Assembly (NCBI GenBank): GCA_963931925.1
Contig: OZ007570.1
Coordinates: forward strand, 43,918,187 to 43,982,186
Origin: Onchidella celtica
Taxonomy: Eukaryota; Mollusca; Gastropoda; Systellommatophora; Onchidiidae
Direction of reading: 5' to 3'
DNA: 64,000 nucleotides
Numbering within the stretch: position 1 is the stretch's first letter; each line of letters opens with the position of its first letter. Positions 24,762 through 33,515 of this stretch are shown here, piece by piece. The position numbers were made by a program, and so were the translations under genes. The notes below the pieces were generated by a model, which worked only from the letters and a program-made list of their open reading frames with translations, did no database searches and had not been told where the DNA came from.

Positions 24762-24812
24762 GGCACGAACAGAATTCGAACCTGTGAACTCCGCACCCAA
24801 GTCAAACGTTTT
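24762..24812 (-). other. tRNA-like T-arm on minus strand
   Basis: Reverse-complement reading gives ACAGG TTCGAAT TCTGT, a T-stem and loop with a B-box-like GGTTCGAAT, upstream of GTGCCGAGTCC. No convincing complete cloverleaf was found, so a SINE or tRNA fragment is possible. Confidence 0.3.
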
Positions 24813-24815
24813 GGA

Positions 24816-25034
24816 GCTGGTGGTGACACCGAGTCAATTCTGTTTCGACTTGGTTTTAGTGTGAGATGTGGTCTATGGAGTCAAAGGGGACATCGTGCAC
24901 TGGCCAGACTGAAACAAATCTGTCTTACTAGTTCCAGCGCGTCAAAACTGTCTTGTGTCTGATGGCGGAAGAGAGACCTCTCGCACTGAGTCAACCGAGA
25001 CCAATAACAGATTTGACACCGTGTGTCACCAGCG
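24816..25034 (+). mobile_element. MITE family B, copy 2 (best preserved)
   Basis: About 219 bp. The left end CTGGTGGTGACACCGAGTCA is inverted at the right end as TGACACCGTGTGTCACCAG. Terminal repeats extend roughly 45-50 bp through the TCTGTT and TTTTAGTG regions. The core holds GACTGAAACAAATCTGTCTT and GTCAAAACTGTCTTGTG, shared by all copies. Non-coding. Confidence 0.75.
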
Positions 25035-25122
25035 TATATTCGACCATGTGCATTGTCGTACACATGTGCAGATACACACACATGCACGGCATTTTCCTAA
25101 GTGGTGGCTGATGCTACAGGTA

Positions 25123-25127
25123 AATGT
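25123..25127 (+). repeat. LTR retrotransposon target duplication, left
   Basis: AATGT directly before the 5' LTR, repeated at 33511-33515 after the 3' LTR. A 5-bp duplication is usual for Ty3/Gypsy integrases. Confidence 0.8.
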
Positions 25128-26332
25128 TGTCACGAGCGAGTGAGCGAGGATCAGTAGTTACGAGAATAGGATTAGAATAAAGTTAACCCACGGGCCACGG
25201 GGTAAGGGAAAGCGTGCATGTTGTGAGTTGGGGGGGGGGGGTCTGAATGAGGCGAGAGCGCTGTATTACTATCACTGCACACTAAGACGTCCTAGGGAAC
25301 GGACGCAGGAGAAAGCCCCACAGGGCGAACATAAGGAGAGCAGTCGGAAGACTTGGGAGTAGTGTTTTTCCAGTGATGACTGGTAGGTGAAACGATGATT
25401 GATAATAGTTATGATTGATGTATTATATTCGTCTATGACCATGATGTAAATAAGTATATGTGAGGAATGTGGAAGTCCTTGATACGGTATATAGCAATGG
25501 TGCGCCATGAGCGATAGATGTAAGTTGAGTTCATGGATTTGTAGCGAGGGTGAGTATTGTGTACTACAGTGGAGGTGTGTTACCGGAAGATGTTTGGTGA
25601 GTGCAATGTGAACTATTGTGTGTACGCTTCATGAGTTGTAATGAGGGGTGAAGTGAATAGAAGTGGTATGGTATTATACCAATGTAATGTTATTCTTGTA
25701 GGTGCCGGGGACGGGCCGAAGAGCCGCCTACGGTGAGCACAGGGGATAGGCCAGCATAGGGCCGGAGGCCACACATAGGCCAGGAAGGAAGCTGTCGGTG
25801 CAGGACAGTAGAGGCACATGAGTCGTGGCAGTCTGGCCACCGACAGGGACGTATATGTGATCGTGAATGTGCTATTGAAATGCTAATGTGCTATTGCCAT
25901 GTTGATGTGCTAGTGAAATGCTAATGTGCTATTGCCATGTTGATGTGCTAGTGAAATGCTAATGTGCTATTGCCATGTTGATGTGCTATTGGAATGCTAA
26001 TGTGTTATGGCAATAGGAAGGTGCTATTGGGAGACTGCGGTGCTATTGAAATATTAATGTGCTATTAAGACATGGAGAGGAGAAGCTGAGACCGAAGTGT
26101 CTTTAGAAAGTAACTACCGGGTTGTGGACCCGAGGAAGAGTGCATGTGGGAATAAGGCCGTTGGACGGTAGTAAATTCAATAATATAGTGTATGTAATTG
26201 CACTTTTATCTGTATCTTTATGTATAATAAATGTGTGAGTCTGATGGGTTGTTCTGTTAAGTGTTATACTTGTTCGTTCGTGATTGTTGTCTTGTTATAA
26301 TTATTACATCTCCCAGTCTGGGATTTGTGACA
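25128..26332 (+). repeat. 5' LTR (1205 bp)
   Basis: Nearly identical to 32313-33510. It begins TGTCACGAGCGAG and ends GATTTGTGACA, so the termini form a 6-bp inverted repeat TGTCAC/GTGACA. It contains a G-run, a 38-bp-unit minisatellite, and AATAAA at 26226-26231 about 100 bp before the end, consistent with a poly(A) signal. The minus-strand 75- and 78-aa open frames exist in both LTRs only because the LTRs are copies. Confidence 0.95.
25866..26066 (+). repeat. minisatellite in 5' LTR
   Basis: Units of about 38 bp, each made of two related 19-bp halves (ATGTGCTAGTGAAATGCTA and ATGTGCTATTGCCATGTTG). About three full units plus degenerate flanking units. The 3' LTR has the same arrangement. 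Confidence 0.92.
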
Positions 26333-26393
26333 CTGGGGGCTCGTCCGTTGTGACACTGGGGGCTCGTCCGTTGTGACACTGGGGGCTCGTCCA
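26325..26393 (+). promoter_or_regulatory. triplicated LTR/primer-binding-site junction
   Basis: Three consecutive 23-bp units at 26325, 26348 and 26371, each TTGTGACAC followed by TGGGGGCTCGTCC. That second part matches the first 13 bases of the primer-binding site complementary to tRNA-Pro, as used by murine-leukaemia-type retroviruses; units 1 and 2 match 14. Each unit repeats the LTR terminus plus the site. The 3' LTR end has no such triplication. Confidence 0.88.
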
Positions 26394-27363
26394 TTTTCGT
26401 AATATTTAGTTAGTAGGTATTTATCAGTGGGCATTTGTTACTTTAGTTTTTGTCCACGTAGTACTTATCTTGTGGTAGGAATTTGTGCTGTCTTTGTTCG
26501 TGGGATGAATGGAAATTTCATGATGGTATAATTTATGTTTCTTTATGAATATGTATTGATGCATGTATTTTGATGAATATGTATGTACTTAAATTTCTGC
26601 AGAGAATGTGTGTGCCAGCCTGTAGAGGCCAAGCAGCCAGAGCTCCGAGAAAGGGGAGGAACTTAAGTCTAGGGGAAAGTTAAGTAAAATTCAAAATTTT
26701 TGTGCCCTGGATTGTGGGCTGTTCCTTTAATCTGTCTTTTTCTCTGTTTTGCTGTTTTTGTTGTAATTGATTATACGGGCGGTGGCGCGGGTTTGCTGTG
26801 GTGAACTTAGTTTATCCTTTTAAAAAAAGGTGTGGGAAACTTGGAACTTCGTTCATCACAGTGAACAGTTCTATAGGGACCTGTATTTTTGTTTAGATTG
26901 TGCCGTTCCATCTTCCTCGTTGTTTTAGGAAGACGTTTCTCTTGTCCCTCTCTTACCTATCTGTAGATACGTTCTTTTTTTTCAGACTCTGTTCTTGTTC
27001 GTACCTTGTAGTGTAATCGGCGTAGTTAGGTTGCATTTTTTTTTCCATTATATTTTCTTTTTTAGGTCTTTGTCCTAGTCTGGTTCGTTGTTCCTCGATG
27101 TCCTTGTGGTCCTTCTTCTGAAGTTCTTCATTTTTGTCTTTTCTTTTCTCTTTTTATTATTAATAGTGCTATACATTTAATGAATATAGAATTAGTTAGG
27201 AAGTAGGTTATAAAATGTTCAGTAGGTAAATTTCTGAATTGTATTTGAGACAATTGGGTGTTGTTATATCTGGTGTGATCTCAGGTCTCTGGTCGTGTCG
27301 TTAGTGATCATACCGACAGGTTAGTCTTTTTCATAATACATACCATAACCATAAATCTGTGAA
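26394..27363 (+). other. untranslated leader of the LTR element
   Basis: About 1 kb without a substantial ORF, T-rich toward the end, lying between the primer-binding sites and the gag start. It probably holds packaging and 5' UTR signals; none can be identified by eye. Confidence 0.75.
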
Positions 27364-30300
27364 ATGGCGGATCTCCGTGAGCTCATGAAGGTAGGTACGG
27401 AACTTGGCCTTGAGGGAGAGGAGCTGCGCGGCTGGATTAAAGAGCAGCAGGCGGAATTGCGCGATGAGCGTACTAAAGATAGGGAGTTAAAGTTAAGGGA
27501 GATAGAAGCTCAAGAACGGGAGATAAAGTTAAAGGAGATAGAGGCGCAAGTAAAGATCGCAGAATTGGAAATCAAAAAGAATGCGCCAACAGAAACAGTT
27601 GAGCGGCAGGGACAAAACAAAGGTGGCGTTAGGATTAAGCTGCCTACGTTCGACGACCGGAAGGACGACATAGACGCCTTCCTTTACAGGTTCGAACTGA
27701 ACGCACAACTGCAATGGGGGGAGAATAAACAATTATGGTCCACGTACCTGGCTTCCCTGTTGCAGGGGCGAGCGTTAACCTACTTTAAAGAGCTACAGCG
27801 CGAAGACGTACATGATTACGATAAGCTGAAGTCTTTGCTGCTTCGCCGATTTGCGCGTACGGAGGAATATTTCCGGGAGCAGTTTAGGCGAGCACGTGCG
27901 GATACCAGGGAGGAATTTGCTGCCTTCGTCGCGAGACTAGCAGAATATTTCACGAACTGGGTGGACTTGGCGCATGTGGGCGCGGATTTTGCTAAATTGA
28001 AAGACCTAATGATCCGTGACCAGCTGTACGCGTCGTGCCATAAAGATCTGGTGGCTTTCCTGAAAGAAAACGAACCCGCGACGGTGCAGGAGGCGTCTAA
28101 GTTGGCGGAAGCATACCGTACGGCACATCCGTCCAAACCAGTCGCGAGGGCGTACGTACAGGATGCTGGTTACGTCGCCGTGGTTGAGGGGTCGCCGGCA
28201 GGACATAAAGACAGGTCGCGTCAGTGTGGTGCCTATAATGGGCAAGCCCAGGGGCAACGTAGGGGGTATCACCAATCACCTGCATATGGATCCGGTAAGT
28301 TTGACCGAGCAGGAGGGCTAGGTCGCGGTAATGGCCGAGGGCGATTTGTGACCTTTGCCGATGACCGACGGCATAGGGACTTTAGTTCCAGTCGCGATGG
28401 GTCACGGGGACCCAGGTCTACCGGAGCACAGGGAGCAGAGTGTTGGACTTGCGGACGCGTAGGTCATTATTCACGCGATTGTAGGACCGCGAATTGTTGG
28501 AACTGCGGAAGAGCAGGTCACATCAGGGTAAATTGCCCTGCAGGTAGGATAGCGGCGAACGTGGATGACAATCGCAGTGGCGCCAGTCCATGTTCCCCTA
28601 ATAAATTTCATCATGCGGCCGCGTGTGTTACATCGGACAACGGAGGCGGACAGTATTCTAAGTGTCCCAGTTGTGAGAAGTTATTATCTTCCGGTGTTTT
28701 ACCTTGTGGGAGAAAGATCCCCGTTATAAATTCATGTCATACAGGAGGTGGTCTTAGGGTTTATCCGGGGTTTGTTGGGGACGAACAGGTCTCGGTTTTA
28801 CGAGATACAGGATCTACCGTTGTGGGAGTGCATAGGGACTGCATTCGGGATTCGCCGCTTACGGGTGAGACTGTCCCATGCATACAATTTTCAGGGGCCA
28901 TTGAGAAATTACCCATGGCAAGAATAGTGATAGATACACCTTTCCTTAGCGGGGAAGTCGAAGCAGTCGTTGGTTGTTTTCCAGGCGCCCAGCTCATCAT
29001 TGGTAATGTGTCTCGGGTAGTTTCCCCTTCCGAGGAGAATGTGCAGGCATGGTCGCAATCAAAAGGTATTGACTTTTGTGCCGCAGTCGAAACACGTCGA
29101 CAGGTAGGTGATAAGGGTAAAGTTAGACCTTTGGCAACGCCAGCGGTCAACCTGGATATCACACCAGGGCGCTTGGCGACATTACAAAAGGAGGACCCAT
29201 CATTGAGTCCATGTTTTGAGGAGGCGCGAACAGAGAAAACGAGGAAATATAAGAACGGTTCGTCTTCCTTTGTTATTCAGGCGGGCATTCTGTTCCGTAA
29301 GTATGTAACGGTGGCCTCCAGTTTAAAGCAGGTCGTTGTGCCAGCGTTGCTAATCGCAACAGTATTGCATTTGGCACATGATGTCCCATTAGCGGGTCAT
29401 ATGGGAATAGCTAGAACCAAAGAATGGGTTCTTAAAATTTTTTACTGGCCATCTATCCACAGAGATGTACAAGTGTATTGTAAGACATGCAGTGCGTGCC
29501 AGAAGACGACGCATAAGGGTCGTACACCCCAGGCTCCTCTTCAAAAGATCCCCACGGTTTCGGAACCGTTTAAAAAGGTTTCGATAGACCTTGTTGGCCC
29601 CATTCACCCAGCTACCGATAGGGGGAATCGATTTTTCTTAACGGTCATATGTAATGCTACGAGATGGCCAGAGGCGGTTCCTCTTCGGACCATAACGTCT
29701 GAGGCAGTCGCGGAAGCGCTGTTTGGAGTTTTCGCTAGGGTGGGAATTCCGGAACAGATTTTATCTGATAGGGGTGCCCAATTTACGTCGGAAATGATGA
29801 AGGAATTGTTTCGCTTATTTAGCATACAACCCATCACTACCACCCCTTATCATCCGCAGGCTAATGGCAAGTGCGAAAGATTGAACTCGACGTTAAAGTC
29901 GATGCTGCGTAAGGTAGCTGCTGATCGCCCTAAAGATTGGGATAGATATATCCCTGCAGTGTTATTCGCGTACAGAGAGGTACGGCAGGAGTCGACGGGA
30001 TTCTCTCCCTTTGAAATGATGTATGGTCGTAGTCCTAGGGGTCCAACTGATGTTCTTCGGGACATGATGACGTCGCCATCATCGGGAGACGATGAGCAGA
30101 TTTCAGTGTTTCAGTACCTTGTTGATTTAAGAGAAAGATTATCTTCAGCGCGCACTGTAGCAGAAGAAGCTTCTAGTATCGCTTCGAAAAGAGCAAAAGA
30201 CTATAAAGATAGAGGATCCAAACTGAGAATTTTTAAGCCAGGAGACAAGGTTCTGTTGTTGTTACCTACGGACCATAATAAGTTGCTGATGGTATGGAAA

Positions 30301-30573
30301 GGTCCTTATGTTATTGAGCGAGTTGTTTCAAAGGTAGATTACGCTATCCACATTGATGGATCGAGTAAGGTTTTCCATGTTAATATGCTACAGAGATTTT
30401 ATGAGAGACCACAGTATCTGTGTGCACAGACAAAACCAGAGGAGACTGTCCTCTCTATTGCTTGTACGGGGGTCGTAGACCAATTAGACAGTGACGTAAG
30501 CGACACCGAGGCGCAGGAAGAGATACAAATTCAATTGCCGGAGTTAACTCCGACACAAGGTTACAGGGACTAA
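27364..30573 (+). CDS. Gag-protease-integrase polyprotein (ORF1)
   Basis: 1069 codons from GAAATGG, a good initiation context. The N-terminal 70 or so residues are charged and predicted coiled-coil. Residues of about 169-255 (YFREQFRRAR... to ...AEAYRTAH) resemble the SCAN/capsid C-terminal fold. Two CCHC zinc knuckles start at residues 360 and 378. Aspartic protease motif DTGST is at 481-485. The integrase follows directly: zinc-binding His672/679 and Cys709/712, catalytic D742, D802 and E838 (35 residues between the last two), and a GPY motif at 980-982. No RT lies between protease and integrase. The protein assembles particles, processes itself and inserts cDNA. It ends at TAA, 27 bases before the ORF2 ATG. 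Confidence 0.95.
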   Translation: MADLRELMKVGTELGLEGEELRGWIKEQQAELRDERTKDRELKLREIEAQEREIKLKEIEAQVKIAELEIKKNAPTETVERQGQNKGGVRIKLPTFDDRKDDIDAFLYRFELNAQLQWGENKQLWSTYLASLLQGRALTYFKELQREDVHDYDKLKSLLLRRFARTEEYFREQFRRARADTREEFAAFVARLAEYFTNWVDLAHVGADFAKLKDLMIRDQLYASCHKDLVAFLKENEPATVQEASKLAEAYRTAHPSKPVARAYVQDAGYVAVVEGSPAGHKDRSRQCGAYNGQAQGQRRGYHQSPAYGSGKFDRAGGLGRGNGRGRFVTFADDRRHRDFSSSRDGSRGPRSTGAQGAECWTCGRVGHYSRDCRTANCWNCGRAGHIRVNCPAGRIAANVDDNRSGASPCSPNKFHHAAACVTSDNGGGQYSKCPSCEKLLSSGVLPCGRKIPVINSCHTGGGLRVYPGFVGDEQVSVLRDTGSTVVGVHRDCIRDSPLTGETVPCIQFSGAIEKLPMARIVIDTPFLSGEVEAVVGCFPGAQLIIGNVSRVVSPSEENVQAWSQSKGIDFCAAVETRRQVGDKGKVRPLATPAVNLDITPGRLATLQKEDPSLSPCFEEARTEKTRKYKNGSSSFVIQAGILFRKYVTVASSLKQVVVPALLIATVLHLAHDVPLAGHMGIARTKEWVLKIFYWPSIHRDVQVYCKTCSACQKTTHKGRTPQAPLQKIPTVSEPFKKVSIDLVGPIHPATDRGNRFFLTVICNATRWPEAVPLRTITSEAVAEALFGVFARVGIPEQILSDRGAQFTSEMMKELFRLFSIQPITTTPYHPQANGKCERLNSTLKSMLRKVAADRPKDWDRYIPAVLFAYREVRQESTGFSPFEMMYGRSPRGPTDVLRDMMTSPSSGDDEQISVFQYLVDLRERLSSARTVAEEASSIASKRAKDYKDRGSKLRIFKPGDKVLLLLPTDHNKLLMVWKGPYVIERVVSKVDYAIHIDGSSKVFHVNMLQRFYERPQYLCAQTKPEETVLSIACTGVVDQLDSDVSDTEAQEEIQIQLPELTPTQGYRD

Positions 30574-30599
30574 AATTTAACCCTGACCTTACGAGTTCA

Positions 30600-31958
30600 A
30601 TGAGTAGGGAACTTAAGACCCTGTTAGCGTCATTCCCGGATGTTATTACGGATTTGCCGGGTCGCACTACAGTGATCCAGCACCAAATAAAGTTGACTTC
30701 GGATAGGCCAGTATCTCTTAGACCTTATCCGCTGCCTTTTTCTTCGAGAGATAGAGTTATAAAGGAAGTTGAGTCAATGTTGAAGTTAGATGTGATAGAA
30801 CCATCAACATCGCCGTATTCATCACCCATCGTCCTCGTGAAAAAACTTGATGGATCGGTGCGGTTCTGTATTGATTTTCGAAGATTGAACACTATTACGG
30901 TAGGCGATAGGGAGCCTATCCCGTTTCAGGAGGAACTAATAGCTTCATTGGCCGGGTCCACGTGGTTTTCCAAGATAGATTTAACGAAAGGTTATTGGGA
31001 AATCCCTCTCACTGAGGAGTCTAAACAATACACGGCGTTCCAAACGCCCATTGGATTATTCCAATTTAAGGTCATGCCATTTGGGTTGGTAAACGCGCCA
31101 GCGACGTTTGCACGATTAATGAGACTGGTATTGAAGGACATACCTAATGTCGTGTCATTCTTTGACGATATAGCGTGTCATACGTCGACATGGTCTGATC
31201 ATATTCAGACACTAACAGTAATTTTTAAACGATTACGTCATTTTGGGTTAACTGCTAAACCCGCAAAGATGGATTTGGCATGTCCAGAGATAGTATTCTT
31301 AGGACATATCGTGGGTAGAGGTGTTCAGAGACCTGAAGTGACAAAAATTGACAAATTAGTAGGGTTGCAATTCCCTAAAACAAAGAAACAAGTCAGAAGC
31401 TTAGTGGGAATTTTAAATTATTACAGAAAGTTCATTCCAAATTTTTCCTCCTTGTCATCTTCTCTTACTGACCTTACTAAGAAGGGACAACCCGATAAGG
31501 TCCAGTGGACGTCTGAATGTCAGACAGCATTTGATAATTTGGTGACAGCATTATCATCGTCACCCATTCTGATATTACCCGATTTTCGATCTAATTTTAT
31601 CCTCAGAACGGATGCGTCGGACTCTGGTGTCGGCGCTTGTCTTCTACAGGAGAAGAACGAATGTTTACATCCTGTATGTTATGTCAGTAGGAAGTTATTG
31701 CAGAGAGAAAGAAAGTATTCTGTGATAGAGCGGGAGTGTCTTGCCATTGTGTGGTCCGTCCAGAAATTAGGACGTTATCTCATGGGACGAGAATTTTGTA
31801 TCCAGACAGACCACAAGCCACTAACGTTTTTGTCGAAGAATCGTTCGTCCAGCCCACGCTTGTCTAGATGGGCATTGGCTTTGCAGCCGTATACCTTCGT
31901 TATTCAACCAATTCCAGGAACCAGCAATCATATCGCCGACTACCTTAGTCGAGCCTAG
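30600..31958 (+). CDS. reverse transcriptase-RNase H (ORF2)
   Basis: 452 codons. It starts with LKTLLASFPDVITDLPG and a typical Ty3/Gypsy RT entry (YPLPFSSRDRV, VIEPSTSPYSSPIVLVKK). RT catalytic Asp127 lies in FSKIDLTKGYW. Motif C is FFDD at 187-190 in place of the usual Y-x-DD, with both Asp retained. RNase H acidic residues lie at about D338 (RTDASDSG), E379 (ERECLAIVW) and D404 (QTDHKPLTFL), with a final Asp in NHIADYLS. The frame is -1 relative to ORF1 and is open from 30495, overlapping ORF1 by about 79 bases. No classical slippery heptamer is evident there, so frameshift versus reinitiation at this ATG is unresolved. No integrase follows. Confidence 0.94.
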   Translation: MSRELKTLLASFPDVITDLPGRTTVIQHQIKLTSDRPVSLRPYPLPFSSRDRVIKEVESMLKLDVIEPSTSPYSSPIVLVKKLDGSVRFCIDFRRLNTITVGDREPIPFQEELIASLAGSTWFSKIDLTKGYWEIPLTEESKQYTAFQTPIGLFQFKVMPFGLVNAPATFARLMRLVLKDIPNVVSFFDDIACHTSTWSDHIQTLTVIFKRLRHFGLTAKPAKMDLACPEIVFLGHIVGRGVQRPEVTKIDKLVGLQFPKTKKQVRSLVGILNYYRKFIPNFSSLSSSLTDLTKKGQPDKVQWTSECQTAFDNLVTALSSSPILILPDFRSNFILRTDASDSGVGACLLQEKNECLHPVCYVSRKLLQRERKYSVIERECLAIVWSVQKLGRYLMGREFCIQTDHKPLTFLSKNRSSSPRLSRWALALQPYTFVIQPIPGTSNHIADYLSRA

Positions 31959-32298
31959 GGGAAGAGTTCAGGAGCTTATACATCGGAGGACAGGAACATT
32001 GACAGGATCTGTGTGAACGAGTCGTCGACTTTAAAATATTGACATTATAAATATGATATGAAGAATGGTTGATAGGTTGAGTGGTTGTGATTCTGTATTA
32101 GGTATCGTGTTTAGTTAGCTATTGATGATGTGATACATATATGCATAGTGCAGGGCATATTGATCCCCATATTTTTCCCTGATTCCGGTATTTTATGTGC
32201 TAGAGGCATTGGTAGATCATTTTTATGTAAGTATTGCTCACGCTCACTCGTTGACAGTCATCTTGATGCGATTTGAAATTAATTGCATTAATTTTTTT
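31959..32298 (+). other. 3' untranslated part of the LTR element
   Basis: Non-coding sequence between the ORF2 stop and the polypurine tract. There is no integrase or envelope ORF. Confidence 0.8.
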
Positions 32299-32312
32299 GG
32301 GGTGGGGGATGA
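32299..32312 (+). promoter_or_regulatory. polypurine tract
   Basis: GGGGTGGGGGATGA directly before the TGTCAC start of the 3' LTR, in the position of the plus-strand primer. Confidence 0.8.
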
Positions 32313-33510
32313 TGTCACGAGCGAGTGAGCGAGGATCAGTAGTTACGAGAAGAGGGTTAGAATAAAGTTAGGCCACGGGGTAAGGGAAAGCGTGCATGTT
32401 GTGAGTGGGGGGGGGGTGGTCTGAATGAGGCGAGAGCGCTGTATTACTATCACTGCACACTAAGACGTCCTAGGGAACGGACGCAGGAGAAAGCCCCACA
32501 GGGCGAACATAAGGAGAGCAGTCGGAAGACTTGGGAGTAGTGTTTTTCCAGTGATGACTGGTAGGTGAAACGATGATTGATAATAGTTATGATTGATGTA
32601 TTATATTCGTCTATGACCATGATGTAAATAAGTATATGTGAGGAATGTGGAAGTCCTTGATACGGTATATAGCAATGGTGCGCCATGAGCGATAGATGTA
32701 AGTTGAGTTCATGGATTTGTAGCGAGGGTGAGTATTGTGTACTACAGTGGAGGTGTGTTACCGGAAGATGTTTGGTGAGTGCAATGTGAACTATTGTGTG
32801 TACGCTTCATGAGTTGTAATGAGGGGTGAAGTGAATAGAAGTGGTATGGTATTATACCAATGTAATGTTATTCTTGTAGGTGCCGGGGACGGGCCGAAGA
32901 GCCGCCTACGGTGAGCACAGGGGATAGGCCAGCATAGGGCCGGAGGCCACACATAGGCCAGGAAGGAAGCTGTCGGTGCAGGACAGTAGAGGCACATGAG
33001 TCGTGGCAGTCTGGCCACCGACAGGGACGTATATGTGATCGTGAATGTGCTATTGAAATGCTAATGTGCTATTGCCATGTTGATGTGCTAGTGAAATGCT
33101 AATGTGCTATTGCCATGTTGATGTGCTAGTGAAATGCTAATGTGCTATTGCCATGTTGATGTGCTATTGGAATGCTAATGTGTTATGGCAATAGGAAGGT
33201 GCTATTGGGAGACTGCGGTGCTATTGAAATATTAATGTGCTATTAAGACATGGAGAGGAGAAGCTGAGACCGAAATGTCTTTAGAAAGTAACTACCGGGT
33301 TGTGGACCCGAGGAAGAGTGCATGTGGGAATAAGGCCGTTGGACGGTAGTAAATTCAATAATATAGTGTATGTAATTGCACTTTTATCTGTATCTTTATG
33401 TATAATAAATGTGTGAGTCTGATGGGTTGTTCTATTAAGTGTTATACTTGTTCGTTCGTGATTGTTGTCTTGTTATAATTATTACAGCTCCCAGTCTGGG
33501 ATTTGTGATA
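32313..33510 (+). repeat. 3' LTR (1198 bp)
   Basis: Differs from the 5' LTR by a few substitutions, a 7-bp indel near position 60 and G-run length. The last bases are GTGATA where the 5' copy has GTGACA (T at 33509). The minisatellite is at 33043-33246 and AATAAA at 33404-33409. Confidence 0.95.
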
Positions 33511-33515
33511 AATGT
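33511..33515 (+). repeat. LTR retrotransposon target duplication, right
   Basis: AATGT, matching 25123-25127. Confidence 0.8.

Larger units (their letters stand above)
25128..33510 (+). mobile_element. complete Gmr1-like Ty3/Gypsy LTR retrotransposon
   Basis: 8.4 kb, bounded by 1.2-kb LTRs beginning TGTCAC and ending GTGACA (5') or GTGATA (3'), and flanked by AATGT. Inside are a tRNA-Pro-type primer-binding site, a leader of about 1 kb, ORF1 (Gag-protease-integrase), ORF2 (RT-RNase H) and a polypurine tract. Integrase lies upstream of RT, unlike most Ty3/Gypsy elements and as described for Gmr1 of Atlantic cod and relatives. Both ORFs are intact. The LTRs differ by only a handful of substitutions plus a few small indels, so insertion is recent and the copy may be competent. 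Confidence 0.95.

Noticed and set aside
24762-24845. A complete tRNA gene on the minus strand
   Set aside because: The T-arm is good, but acceptor, D and anticodon arms do not form together, so only a tRNA-like fragment is listed.
25272-25840. Minus-strand 78- and 75-aa ORFs, conserved because found twice
   Set aside because: They lie in the LTR and the second set (32450-33018) is the other LTR, so identity reflects LTR duplication and not selection.
27529-29162. Minus-strand ORFs inside gag-integrase
   Set aside because: Shadows of ORF1; no domains.
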